Made by a program: the position numbers and the translations under genes
Part shown: piece by piece, positions 22,264-31,524 of the stretch
Layout: each line of letters starts with the position of its first letter
How positions within the stretch are numbered: the first letter of the stretch is position 1
The notes under the pieces: generated by a model
Database searches by the model: none
What the model was told of the DNA's origin: nothing
Seen by the model: the letters and a program-made list of their open reading frames with translations, nothing else
NCBI GenBank assembly: GCA_018398585.1
Contig: JAGTTD010000022.1
Coordinates: forward strand, 1,577,501-1,641,500
Length of the DNA: 64,000 nucleotides
DNA from: Simmondsia chinensis
Taxonomy: Eukaryota; Streptophyta; Magnoliopsida; Caryophyllales; Simmondsiaceae
Direction of reading: 5' to 3'

Positions 22264-22830
22264 ATGAGCACCGGCGCCGGCGAACACCTTGCGCCGCCGT
22301 ACTCCGGGGGCCGGAAAACTCACCACCCTTTTTTCTCACCTCCGAAACCGCCGTCTTCCCGGCGGACCCCTTCTCTCTCCTCCTCCTCCACCACCTCTGA
22401 CACCACCCCGTCATCCCCAGCCACCCCTCTGCACCAATTTTCCGGCGCCGGCGGGTCGGTCCCATTTTCATGGGAAACCACCCCCGGAATCCCGAAACCT
22501 GAAACCCACCGGAAAACCCTCGCAGGAGAATTCAACCACACCCATTTTCTCCCTTTACCACCCGCTGCCAAAAATGTTGCAGGAAATTTGGGCGGAAAAC
22601 ACCAGGGTTGCCGGAGAAGAGACCCTTTTCTGACGGCACTTTTGGAGTGTTCAAAAGAGGATTGGAAAGGGGGGAAAGCAGGTAGAAGAAATGGGAATGT
22701 GAATGAGAGATTTGGGTTTGTGGGTTTGATTTCATGTAAGGCTAGTTGTACAGTGAGAGATTCTGTTGTCTTTTTGCCGAAGGGGCCAACAAGGCTCGGA
22801 TACCATGTCGTCGGAAAGAGATCCGGTTGA
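22264..22830 (+). CDS. DUF688-type protein, single exon
   Basis: This is a single-exon gene of 188 aa with GC-rich, codon-biased sequence unlike its AT-rich surroundings. The first 60 residues are rich in Pro, Ser and Thr. Residues 65-78 (SVPFSWETTPGIPK) are the signature of the plant-specific DUF688 family, and 120-132 (DPFLTALLECSKE) form a second conserved block. No signal peptide or membrane segment is visible. Molecular function is not known to me. A TATA box at 22188 supports this ATG. Family members vary in length and this one is short, ending shortly after LGYHVVGKRSG. It appears intact and expressible. Confidence 0.82.
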   Translation: MSTGAGEHLAPPYSGGRKTHHPFFSPPKPPSSRRTPSLSSSSTTSDTTPSSPATPLHQFSGAGGSVPFSWETTPGIPKPETHRKTLAGEFNHTHFLPLPPAAKNVAGNLGGKHQGCRRRDPFLTALLECSKEDWKGGKAGRRNGNVNERFGFVGLISCKASCTVRDSVVFLPKGPTRLGYHVVGKRSG

Positions 22831-22858
22831 GATCCGGTGGGCAATGGTTAACTGCGGG

Positions 22859-23180
22859 TAGGAGTGTATTTGAGCTGAGCCGAGTCCGAGCCTGCCAGGC
22901 TTGGTGAAGCTCGTTTGCTTTAAGCTTAACTTGGCTTGATCTAAGCTTGACGAGCTAAGAACAAAGCTAACAATATTTTGGCTCTTTTGAGTTCAATCAA
23001 GGCTCGTTTAAACTCGAGTTGGGCTCATTTAGGCTTAAATTTGGTTTGATTGGGCATATTTAAGCAAATACATGTATTATATTAAGAAAGGCTCGCAAGC
23101 TCGGGCTCGATAAGCTGAACGAGCTAATCTCAAAGCAAGCCAAGCTTTATGACAAGCCGGCTTGGCTCACTTACACCCTA
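22859..23180. mobile_element. hAT-type MITE just downstream of the DUF688-type gene
   Basis: The left end is TAGGAGTGTATTTGAGCTGA and the right end in reverse complement is TAGGGTGTAAGTGAGCCAAG. The interior repeats GAGCTAA/CAAGCTCG words like the MITE at 923-1418. The flanks match only 6 of 8 (aactgcgg, aagtgcag), so the duplication is eroded or misplaced by one base. Confidence 0.6.
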
Positions 23181-23199
23181 AAGTGCAGGAAATTAGAAT

Positions 23200-24819
23200 T
23201 CATGCAAAGTGAGCATTTGTTTGCTTGTTTGGTTACCGGATTACTGGCAAAACATGAGAAGTAAAGTTGCTTAACAGTAATTTACCTAGCCTTTTAAGTA
23301 AGTTCTTATTCCTTTGTTTTTATTTTTCCAAAAAAGTTTTTCATTTCTCGTACTGCCAACCAAACACTTTGTACCTATTTCTTAACAAGTCGAGTACTTT
23401 GTATTTGTGATGAATCGATGACATTAGTGTTTTACTTGATATTTTCCAACGGGTAAAAAATGTAACAAATAGTTATATTTTTTTTTTTCGGATTTTTACC
23501 TTAATAGTATTTGTATTTTACTTATTTTGTTGATTTTTAGTTTCTAAACTTTTAATTGAGTCAATTTAGTTCATGTATAAATGAGATTGTTTCAATTAAA
23601 TCTAAGGGGTTTTTTTTTCCCAAAATTAGTTATGGAAATTAAAATTATTTTAATTGTAATCATAATGTTAATTATAATTTGCATATGCTTTTTACATTAA
23701 GGGGTGTGGGTTTAAATTTACATATGATGATTATGTCTTGAAATGCTAATTAACATTATGATTTTAGTCACAATTTAATGTCTAATTTTAATATTGAACT
23801 TAATTGGAATAACTTTAGTTATACAAAAATTAAATTAACACAATTAAAAGTTAAGGAATTAAATTGACACATTAAGCAAATTAAAATAATTAATGATATC
23901 AATAACTATTTTTTTATATTAGAACAGATAATTACATTTTTGTTCACTTGTAAAATATTGGCAATATTTTCAAGTTCCTAATTTTAATTTCTTAGAAAAG
24001 AAAAAATATTTTTTAAAATTTTTGGACAAGTATTGCAATTATTTATTTTGAATTTTCGTATTCATTTGATATGATTATAAAAGTCATTATCACAAGCATG
24101 TTTGGTATATAAATATTTATTTTTATTTTTCAAAAACAAATATTTAAGTTTTAAATTTTTAATTTTTATAATTCATTTACTTTTTTTATATTTGAGTAAA
24201 AAATATAATAAAAATAAAAAAATACTTCTAAGGTTTAATTCTTAATTTTTTAAAATAAAAAAATTATAAGCAAAAAAATAATTTCAAACAGGCTCACTCA
24301 ATATTTGATCATTTAGTATTTATTTTTTTTTGATCATTTAGTATTCAAACAAATTATTAAGTGCTGGTTTCACCTTAATGTGCAGTAAAAAAAGTACTTT
24401 TTTTAACAAAAAAATTAAGGATGATTTGGGTCAAAGGTTTTTATGCTTTTTTTATTATGTCAATTTACTCCCTGTATTTTTAATTTTATTAATTTAGTCT
24501 CTTTATAATTTATATTATGTTAATTTAGTCCTTTTTTTTTAAAATTTAAGTTAAATTATTAACGTAATATTTAACGAGATAATCATGTTAGATGCAAGTA
24601 ACTATTACAATTTCATCCATTGTCTCAATTTAATCCAATCCATGGCTGAATCGGTAAAAATTTTATTAAGAACTTAACACAAATTTTACTCAAGGGACTA
24701 AATTATTAAAAGTATAATGATTAAATGAACATAATTAATAAAGTACAGGGACCTTTAATATTAATAATCCAAAAATTTGTTAATTTTCAAAAATGTTTGA
24801 CCAATATTATTAAAATTTA
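23200..24819. mobile_element. AT-rich region with two copies of the GTCAATTTAGTCCCT long-TIR family
   Basis: Copies at about 23500-23910 and 24440-24780 have one arm with TTTAATTGAGTCAATTTAGT or TTATGTCAATTTACTCCCTG and a mirrored arm with TTAAATTGACACATT or TAAAGTACAGGGACC. The first 300 bases (23218-23395) hold a TTTGGTT-ended MITE-like piece. No gene seen. Confidence 0.5.
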
Positions 24820-25178
24820 TAGTTAGTTATCGAGAGGTCATTCGCACAATGTTAATCTTGTGGTAGAATCAGATTTCTTTAACACAGTCTCACGGTGTAA
24901 GGGGGAGTCAAGTGACCCCTGAAAACTAAACTTCTTATTAAACAAGGTTCTTTTCTATAAGAAATTCATCCGATGCATCACATTCAACCATACACTTTGT
25001 GAAGCTAATACCCATGCAGACACCCTTGCGAAGATTGTAATGTTTAGGAGTAGCTCGTTAATCGTATGGCTTTCTTAATTAGGAGTAGCTTTAGTTTCGT
25101 TATCAATGAAAACATTGGCTTGTAATCGTGTGTAAATGCTTTCACTCTTATATGCAATTAAATATCTATTTATAAAAA
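24820..25178 (+). mobile_element. L1-like LINE 3' end encoding part of an RNase H domain
   Basis: One frame reads NVNLVVESDFFNTVSRCKG (about 24850-24905). After a frame change, HTLCEANTHADTLAKI follows (about 24990-25035) and then a stop at 25080. E-S-D and E-A-N-x-H-A-D-x-L-A-K are the late motifs of the RNase H domain carried by plant L1-type LINEs. A 90-base 3' UTR and an A-rich tail follow. The frame is broken, so this is a dead copy. Confidence 0.6.
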
Positions 25179-25216
25179 AAGAAAGAAGTTAGTGAAAGAA
25201 AATGATAGTAGAAAGA

Positions 25217-25378
25217 CAACAACAATAACAACGACAACAACAACAGGTCCAATGCCTTAAAGGTTCCCACGTATGCAGGGTCTGGGAGGGGTAGGATGTA
25301 GGCAGCCTTACCCTTTCAGGGTAATACCCTAACAAGAGGCTATTTTCGAGGATCCCCAATCTAATAGGCATGAAGCGC
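25217..25378 (-). mobile_element. SINE/RTE tail copy, 5'-truncated, with target duplication
   Basis: The flanks aaaatgatagtagaaaga (25199-25216) and aaaacgacagtagaaaga (25379-25396) match 16 of 18. The 3' end is (TTG)n with interruptions. The 5' end begins near CATGCCTATTAGATTGGGG, so no 5S head is present. It lies directly after the A-tail of the L1-like fragment. Confidence 0.75.
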
Positions 25379-25550
25379 AAAACGACAGTAGAAAGAGTCT
25401 ACAAAATTGGAAAAATTGGGGTAAGTATAGGCAGAAGCATATAATAAAGTAGGAAAATTGGTGCAATTAATAGGCAACCCATTTTAGGTGCCTCTTCCAT
25501 GTGACCCTCAACAACATTTTGGACCCACTTATCATTATGTCTCCCATAAT

Positions 25551-25743
25551 CTAAGACTAAGTCCCGCATTTTATTAGAACTCTGAAGTTAAGTATGCTTA
25601 GATGAGAGTAGTACTAAGATGGGTGATCTCCTGAGAAGTCGTCGTGTTACATCTCTCAAGTTGGTGAGGGAAAAGACTACGTACATCTACCCTTAGATCC
25701 TGCTTAAGCGAAAGCTCTTGAGGCACTAAGAATGTTGCTTTAT
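25551..25743 (+). mobile_element. 5S rRNA-headed SINE, shortened older copy
   Basis: The 5S part runs from ATTAGAACTCTGAAGTTAAG through GGGTGATCTCCTGAGAAGTC to CGTGTTAC. A shortened tail (CTACGTACATCTACCC, CTCTTGAGGCACTAAGAATG) follows. Internal deletion and many transitions suggest age. Confidence 0.75.
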
Positions 25744-26501
25744 TGTATAAAATTTATAACTTTATATGATACAACTTTAATTTTTATTTATCATATTTTA
25801 ACAAACTAAAACTAAATGTATATTTATTAAAACTATTCTATATAATTGAGCACTCACCGTCTTGTTTAAGTGTTACACAAGACAAGACAAGATGTTGAGC
25901 TGGCTTTGCTTGGCCAATGTGTCCTAATTTAATTACATATATAAACACATAATATATATTTTATAAAAAAATAATTAAATCATAAATTGCTATATTCGTT
26001 AAAGAACCAACTGTCTCAAAAACTTAAGTAGATAAGTGAAAGTCCAAGATTAATTTTATAATTAAACATGTCCTTTCAGTTAAAAAATCTCTAATATTAT
26101 GTATAAAAAATAACCCTCCTAATAAATAAAAAACTCGAGATTAATTTTATACTCTGTACATTAGATTTGATGCAAATTATTTATTTATTTATTTTTGATA
26201 AAAGGGGGGAGTTGACCTTAGGTGTGCAATTTTGTCTCATCCAAAAATGAATGCCCAACGAATTACTTGTATTTATTTTTAATATTTATAAATTTGTTTA
26301 AATTTAATTTTTTTATTTAAATAATCTTTCATATCTCTCTATATATTAATATCAAGTTCCTTGATGGATTTTCTTTAAAATTAAAAAAATTAAAGAAATT
26401 AGTATCCCAGAATCCTGTATTTTCAACATTGCCACATCACTTTTTAGATAATTTTCTAAAATTCAACTGTTTCAAATTATTAAAAAAAAAAACAAACAAA
26501 G

Positions 26502-26965
26502 ATATTGGTAGTTGAGATCATGGGTACACCGTGATCCTACCACATCCAATTTTCAATATGCAATTTCTTTCTACATAATTAGACTTTCTTTGAAAAATTT
26601 AAATAATTATTAAAAAATAAAAAACAAAAATATTGGCAGCTAAGATCATGGATACACCATGATCCTACCACATCCAATTTTTAATATGCAATTTCTTTCT
26701 ACATAATTAGATTTTCTTGACAAAATTTAAATAACTTTCATGTGTATATTTTCCACTTCCTCATCAAATTATTATTAAAAATGTTATAAAAAATAAAAAT
26801 AGAAAATATTGGCAGTTAAAATCATGGGTACACCATGATCCTACCACATCCAATTTTCAATATGCAATTTCTATCTACATATTTTATTTCTACATAATTA
26901 GATTTTCTCGGCAAAATTTAAATAACTTTAATGTATATATTTTCCACTTCCTCATCGATTGCTAA
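26502..26965 (+). repeat. Three tandem units each with a GATCATGG...CCATGATC hairpin
   Basis: Units of about 130-170 bases start near 26502, 26628 and 26800. Each carries GATATTGGTAGTTGAGATCA-like sequence, an inverted repeat such as GATCATGGATACACCATGATC, then CTACCACATCCAATTTT and AATATGCAATTTC. Units 2 and 3 also share TATTTTCCACTTCCTCATC. Confidence 0.75.
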
Positions 26966-27440
26966 ATTGCTAAAGAATTACTCTTACAATTTTAGGACCA
27001 ACTACTGATAGCCGAACAAGGCGACTATCTTTTCATCCATACGTGTAGGGCGACCATGCAGCATCCATAGAAGCAGGCAAGTATACTGCTTCTACCACCA
27101 TATCTATATCTATACATATATTGCATGCATAATTATTGTTCGTGGTTGTATGATTGTTCATAAATCTATCTTCTATCTTATATATTAAGTAGAAGTTAGT
27201 CATTAATCAGTATTGCTAAAAAAACCTCATTCAAGCCATTCTAGAGGTTTTTTTTTTTCAAATATTTCAACAAAAGAAAAATAAAATATCAAATCTATCT
27301 TATATCTGATCAAATCTAGATCTAATATAACCTAACATAATCCAATGTACCATCTATAAATCCTCTCCCCCAATTTTATCCTTACCAACTCTATATATTG
27401 ATTAAAAAAAAAAAAATCTCTCCAGACCACTGTTTTCATA

Positions 27441-28015
27441 CCCTTTTTCTATTTCTAATTCAAATTTTTTTTTTTCATCAATTAGGTTTTTGCTTTGCCA
27501 TCACTGTAGGGATCTCGAGCAATTCACAATCAATAACTGCAATATAAAAGAGGTTAGTATTTCTTTTTAATTATGCCTCTAACAAATGTTTTTTTTTTCA
27601 TGTATTGATTCTAGCAAATATAATATTTACGCAATACTAGATTTTCTTTTCTTTAGCATTATTTAATTTTTAAATTTTTTTTTGTTCTTTTAGTGTGATT
27701 TACTAAAATAATTTTAGTATTTGTATTTCTAATTCTAATTTTTTTTCATCCATTAGGTTTTCGCTTTGCCATCACTGTAGGGATCTCAAGCCCGAGCTTG
27801 ATGGGTTTTATGATTCACAATCAATGACTACAATATAAAAGAGGTTAGTATTTCCTTTTTAATTATGCCTCTAACTAATGTATTTTCTTCATCTGTTGAT
27901 TCTAGCAAATATAATATTTACGTAATACTAAATCTTCTTTTCTTTAGCATTATTTAATTTTTAAAATTTTTTTGTTCTTTTAGTGTGATTTACTAAATAA
28001 TAATTTTAGTAAAAA
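27441..28015 (+). repeat. Tandem duplication of about 290 bases
   Basis: Unit 1 (about 27441-27715) and unit 2 (about 27735-28015) share TTTTGCTTTGCCATCACTGT/TTTCGCTTTGCCATCACTGT, CAATATAAAAGAGGTTAGTA, TTGATTCTAGCAAATATAAT and TCTTTTAGTGTGATTTACTA in order. Unit 2 has about 24 extra bases after the first block. Confidence 0.8.
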
Positions 28016-28514
28016 TAATTTGAGTATAGATAATTATTTAGTCCTTCAATTAAATTTTAATCTACTAATAATATGTTAAATACTATTAGACAAAGATTTA
28101 TATATTCTTTTTGAGTATAGATAATTATTTAACATTTTTATTTTTAATTTAAACTAACGAAATATATTATTAGATAAAAATTTTATATGCACAATTGCTA
28201 ACATGAAACTCCATCATAATTATAACATAACTGTAATAATTCATGAACAATCTACTTTTATATTTCAGAGAAATATACTAAATAAAAAATAAATTTAAAA
28301 AGTAAATAATAAAGATGAAAACTGAAAAATAACAAAAAATAAAGTTTGATAGAAATTTAATAACAATAAAAGATTAAAAATAATTATTTTTTAATTTTTA
28401 GTTTTAAATTTAAAGTTTGATGGAAATTTTATTTGTATAAATATTTAGCGAAAATTACAAATATTATATTTCATAAATAACAAAACAACCGTGCATCGCA
28501 CGGGGTTTCGCTAG

Positions 28515-28875
28515 TTTTATTTTATGGTTATCTATATCAAACAAATGTATATTTTACCAACTGTGTTAATTTAATCTATTTACAGGTTAAATTATGTCAA
28601 TTTAGTATAGTAATGGTCAAATTAAAGTTAAGTTAATAACATAATTTTTAACAACACAATTATATTTTGATCAAAAAAGAACAATACAATCATTTTATAT
28701 ATATACTGGTAACTTAATTCAAACGTATTTGTTGACTCAATTTAAAGCAACCATTAACTAAACCTCGAATTGACAAATCAGTACTTTTACAAGGACTAGA
28801 TTAACATAATTAAAATTAAATGACTAAATTAATACGGCAGACAAAATACATGGATCATTAGAGTAAATAACACTT
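28515..28875. mobile_element. GTCAATTTAGTCCCT long-TIR family copy
   Basis: The left arm (GTTATCTATATCAAACAAAT, TTATGTCAATTTAGTATAGT) and right arm (GACTAAATTAATACGG, ATGGATCATTAGAGTAAATA) are inverted and diverged. Confidence 0.5.
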
Positions 28876-29069
28876 TATTTTATAACAAAATTAATCTTTT
28901 ATTATTCAATGTAACTGAAAAAGAATCAATCCGATGACAAAATAAAATATGAAAAAGCATTTCTAGAAACGAAAAATCATTTAAACAAACTCACAAAAGA
29001 AAAAAAAAAAAAAAACATAATGAAATCAATCATTCATTAATATGCACTCTGATTTTAAAAAAATATTTT

Positions 29070-29505
29070 TTTTTAACTGAAAACTACTTAAATTTTAGGT
29101 GCAGTTTAATGAATATCTAAATTTTTTAATTTTTCAATATCATACCTAAACTTTTCAAAAATTTTCAATAGCACACCTTAATGTTAACGCCGTTAACATT
29201 CGTTAGTTTTTGATGACATGAAAATAATGTGAAAAAACTTGAATTTACATTTAAATAATTTTAAAATATTTTAAATATCTAAAGTTTGTAATATTTTTTT
29301 AAGTAATTTTTATATTTTAAGCAAAATATTTTTTTAAAATTTTACTTCAATAAAAACTAACGGATATTATTGACATCATATTAAGGTGTGACATTAAAAC
29401 TTTTTGGAAAGTTTAGATATGACATTAAAAAATATTTTGAAAGTTCAAATGATTTTTTGAAACCATGCCTAAAATGTAGGTGATTTTTTAGTAAAAACCT
29501 TTAAA
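29070..29505. mobile_element. Foldback MITE, family B, best copy
   Basis: Arms of about 150 bases are inverted repeats: AACTACTTAAATTTTAGGTG to CACACCTTAATGTTAACGCC to CGTTAGTTTTTG on the left, and the mirror (AAAACTAACGGATATT, ATTAAGGTGTGAC, CTAAAATGTAGGTGATTTTT) on the right. Further copies lie at 30443-30845, 52355-52765 and 62240-62710. Confidence 0.65.
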
Positions 29506-29641
29506 AAAATTGATATAATAAAACAGATTATTAGGAGGAGAAGAGAATTATATTATATTACAAAATTAATAAAAAAAAATTGCATGCAACTATTATAAAA
29601 TTGTTTGTTATGATTTTTATTTTATGTAATTCATATATGTA

Positions 29642-29898
29642 CAACAATAACAACAACATATACAGTGCCTCAAGGACTCCCGCATAAGCGAAGTCTGGGA
29701 GGGGTGGATGTAGGCAGCCTTACCCTTTCAGGGTGTAAATCTGCCGAGAGGCTATTTTCGAGGACCCCCAACCTTATAGGGTTGGCAACACAAGGACTTC
29801 CCAAGAGGTCATCCATCCTGACACTATTCTCACCCAAGCACGCTTAAATTCGAAGTTGTAATAGAATCCGATTGCATTAGTGCCTGATAAATGAACCC
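29642..29898 (-). mobile_element. 5S rRNA-headed SINE, subtype II, full length
   Basis: It is flanked by a 20-bp duplication (29622-29641, 29899-29918) with one mismatch. On the minus strand it begins GGGTTCATTTATCAGGCACT, keeps 5S sequence to GTTGCCAACCCTATAAGGTT, and ends with the common tail and TTGTTGTTATTG. Confidence 0.88.
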
Positions 29899-29917
29899 TT
29901 ATGTGATTCATATATGT

Positions 29918-30170
29918 AAAGGAATATAAAGGAACATACCCAGTGCCTCAAGGGCTCCCGCTTACGCAGTGTCTGGGGGGGAGGCGGATGTACGCAGCCT
30001 TCTCCTTTCAGGGTGTTAACATGAAGAGAGGTTGTTTTCGAGTGCACTCAAACCTGAGGGTGAGGACTTCCCAGGAGGCTACCCATCCTGGTACTACTCT
30101 TGTCCAAACACGATTAATTTCAGAGTTCTAATAGGATCCAGTAACGGTGTTTTGGTGCCCTCTTTTATAC
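29918..30170 (-). mobile_element. 5S rRNA-headed SINE, subtype I, inserted into the first SINE's target duplication
   Basis: It is flanked by gtgattcatatatgt at 29903-29917 and 30171-30185. The upstream copy is also the downstream duplication of the neighbouring SINE, so the same 15-20 base target occurs three times. Head and tail match 13449-13680. Confidence 0.85.
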
Positions 30171-30442
30171 GTGATTCATATATGTGCGAGTAAATAATTG
30201 GGTGTCTCGTACATCAATGGCCCTCTTACAGAGAGCAAAACATAATTAAATAATAGAATAAAATCAAAAAAGAACACATAATCGAGATTCTTTTTATTAT
30301 TTTAAGTAATTAATTAATTTAAGTAATTAAATATTTGAAAATTTATGAGAAGCAACCACTTGCATGTCTCTGGTTGCCTTGTATTGCATTATTCATGGAG
30401 CTTCTCGTTGTGGCTGTCTCTTTGACCCTATATAATATAATG

Positions 30443-30845
30443 CAGCTTTTTTTTATTGAAAATTATTTAAATTTTTATCTATAATTTTAAAAAATTATCA
30501 AAATTTTTAATTTTTTAATATTAATTTTAAATTTTTTAAAAATTTTCAATGTCACACTTTAATGTAACATTTTTAGCATTCATTAGTTTTTGCTGATATG
30601 ACATTATAAGAAAAGAGAAAGTAATTAAAATAATTGGATTTATATTTAAAATATTTAAATAATAAATATCTAAAAAATTTATAAATATTTAGAAAAATAA
30701 TCTATATTTTTTAAATTTATTGAAATGCGATGTCAGTAAAAAATAATGGATGTTAACGGTATTATATTAAGGTATGACATTGAAAAATTATAAAATATAG
30801 GTGAATTTTTGAAATCACACCTAAATTTTGAGGAATTTTTAGTAC
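30443..30845. mobile_element. Foldback MITE, family B
   Basis: It shares CACACTTTAATGTAAC, CATTCATTAGTTTTTGCTGA and, mirrored, AATGGATGTTAACGGTATTA and AATCACACCTAAATTTTGAG with 29070-29505. Confidence 0.55.
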
Positions 30846-31094
30846 AAAAAAATAATAATACATAAAAACTTCTTACATTACAAATGAGATGCAGCATAAT
30901 TAAAAAAAAATTATAAGAAATTGATATTTAACATCATTATAAAGTGAGAACTAAAAAAGCGAATAAAATGTACACCAGCCACCTACATATTAATCAAAAG
31001 AGACAACAAAAAAAAAAACCGTAATACCCGATAAGAGAATAATAAACTAGCTAAACGATGAGAAAACGATCGATCCATATCGAACACATATAAG
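30846..31094. other. Short AT-rich spacer
   Basis: Nothing recognised. Confidence 0.4.
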
Positions 31095-31524
31095 TAGGCG
31101 TGGCCACGGGCTGGGCCCGCTACAGTGCCACTTCCGTCGGCTTAAAAAAAAAAGTAAAATTTAAATAATACAAAGTCGTTTTGTACTAAAATTATTATAA
31201 TTCATTGATAAATAATATGAGATATAAATACATTTTTTTTCAAGCACTAATAATGCTAAATATACATGTTCAAAAAAAATAATATTAAATATATGTAATA
31301 AAATAAAATATACAATAAATAATAGTAAATAATGGTAAATATCTTATCAAAAAAATAATGGCAAATAAATAACGTAACAAGTACAAATAAAATGCAGTTG
31401 GAGCCTAATATTTAAAAGTACAATTTTGTTTATCAAAAAATATAAAGTTTGACGTATGGGGGGTGCGGGCTTCTTTTGACGTAAATATTTAAAAGTAAAT
31501 AATTGACATACAAAAGTGTTGATA
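31095..31524 (-). mobile_element. Probable terminus and 3' flank of a hAT transposon
   Basis: TAGGCGTGGCCACGGGCTGG at 31095 resembles hAT ends with TAGGGGTGGC. It lies 430 bases past the transposase stop. The opposite terminus was not found downstream of 33748, so the element is truncated or rearranged at its 5' end. Confidence 0.4.

Larger units (their letters stand above)
26334..28514 (+). mobile_element. Helitron-like element (boundaries provisional)
   Basis: The 3' end has a perfect hairpin CCGTGCATCGCACGG (28489-28503), then CTAG (28511-28514) followed by T, as expected for Helitrons. Candidate 5' ends after an A are TCTCTCTATATATTAATATC at 26334 and TCTTCTATCTTATATATTAA at 27169, so the length is 2.2 or 1.3 kb. 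No Rep/helicase coding sequence is present, so it would be non-autonomous. It contains two separate sets of internal repeats. Confidence 0.5.

Noticed and set aside
22320..22844. 174-aa minus-strand frame
   Set aside because: It is the shadow of the GC-rich DUF688-type gene on the other strand.
26502..26965. CRISPR-like array
   Set aside because: Only three long diverged units with no constant-length spacers, in plant nuclear DNA.
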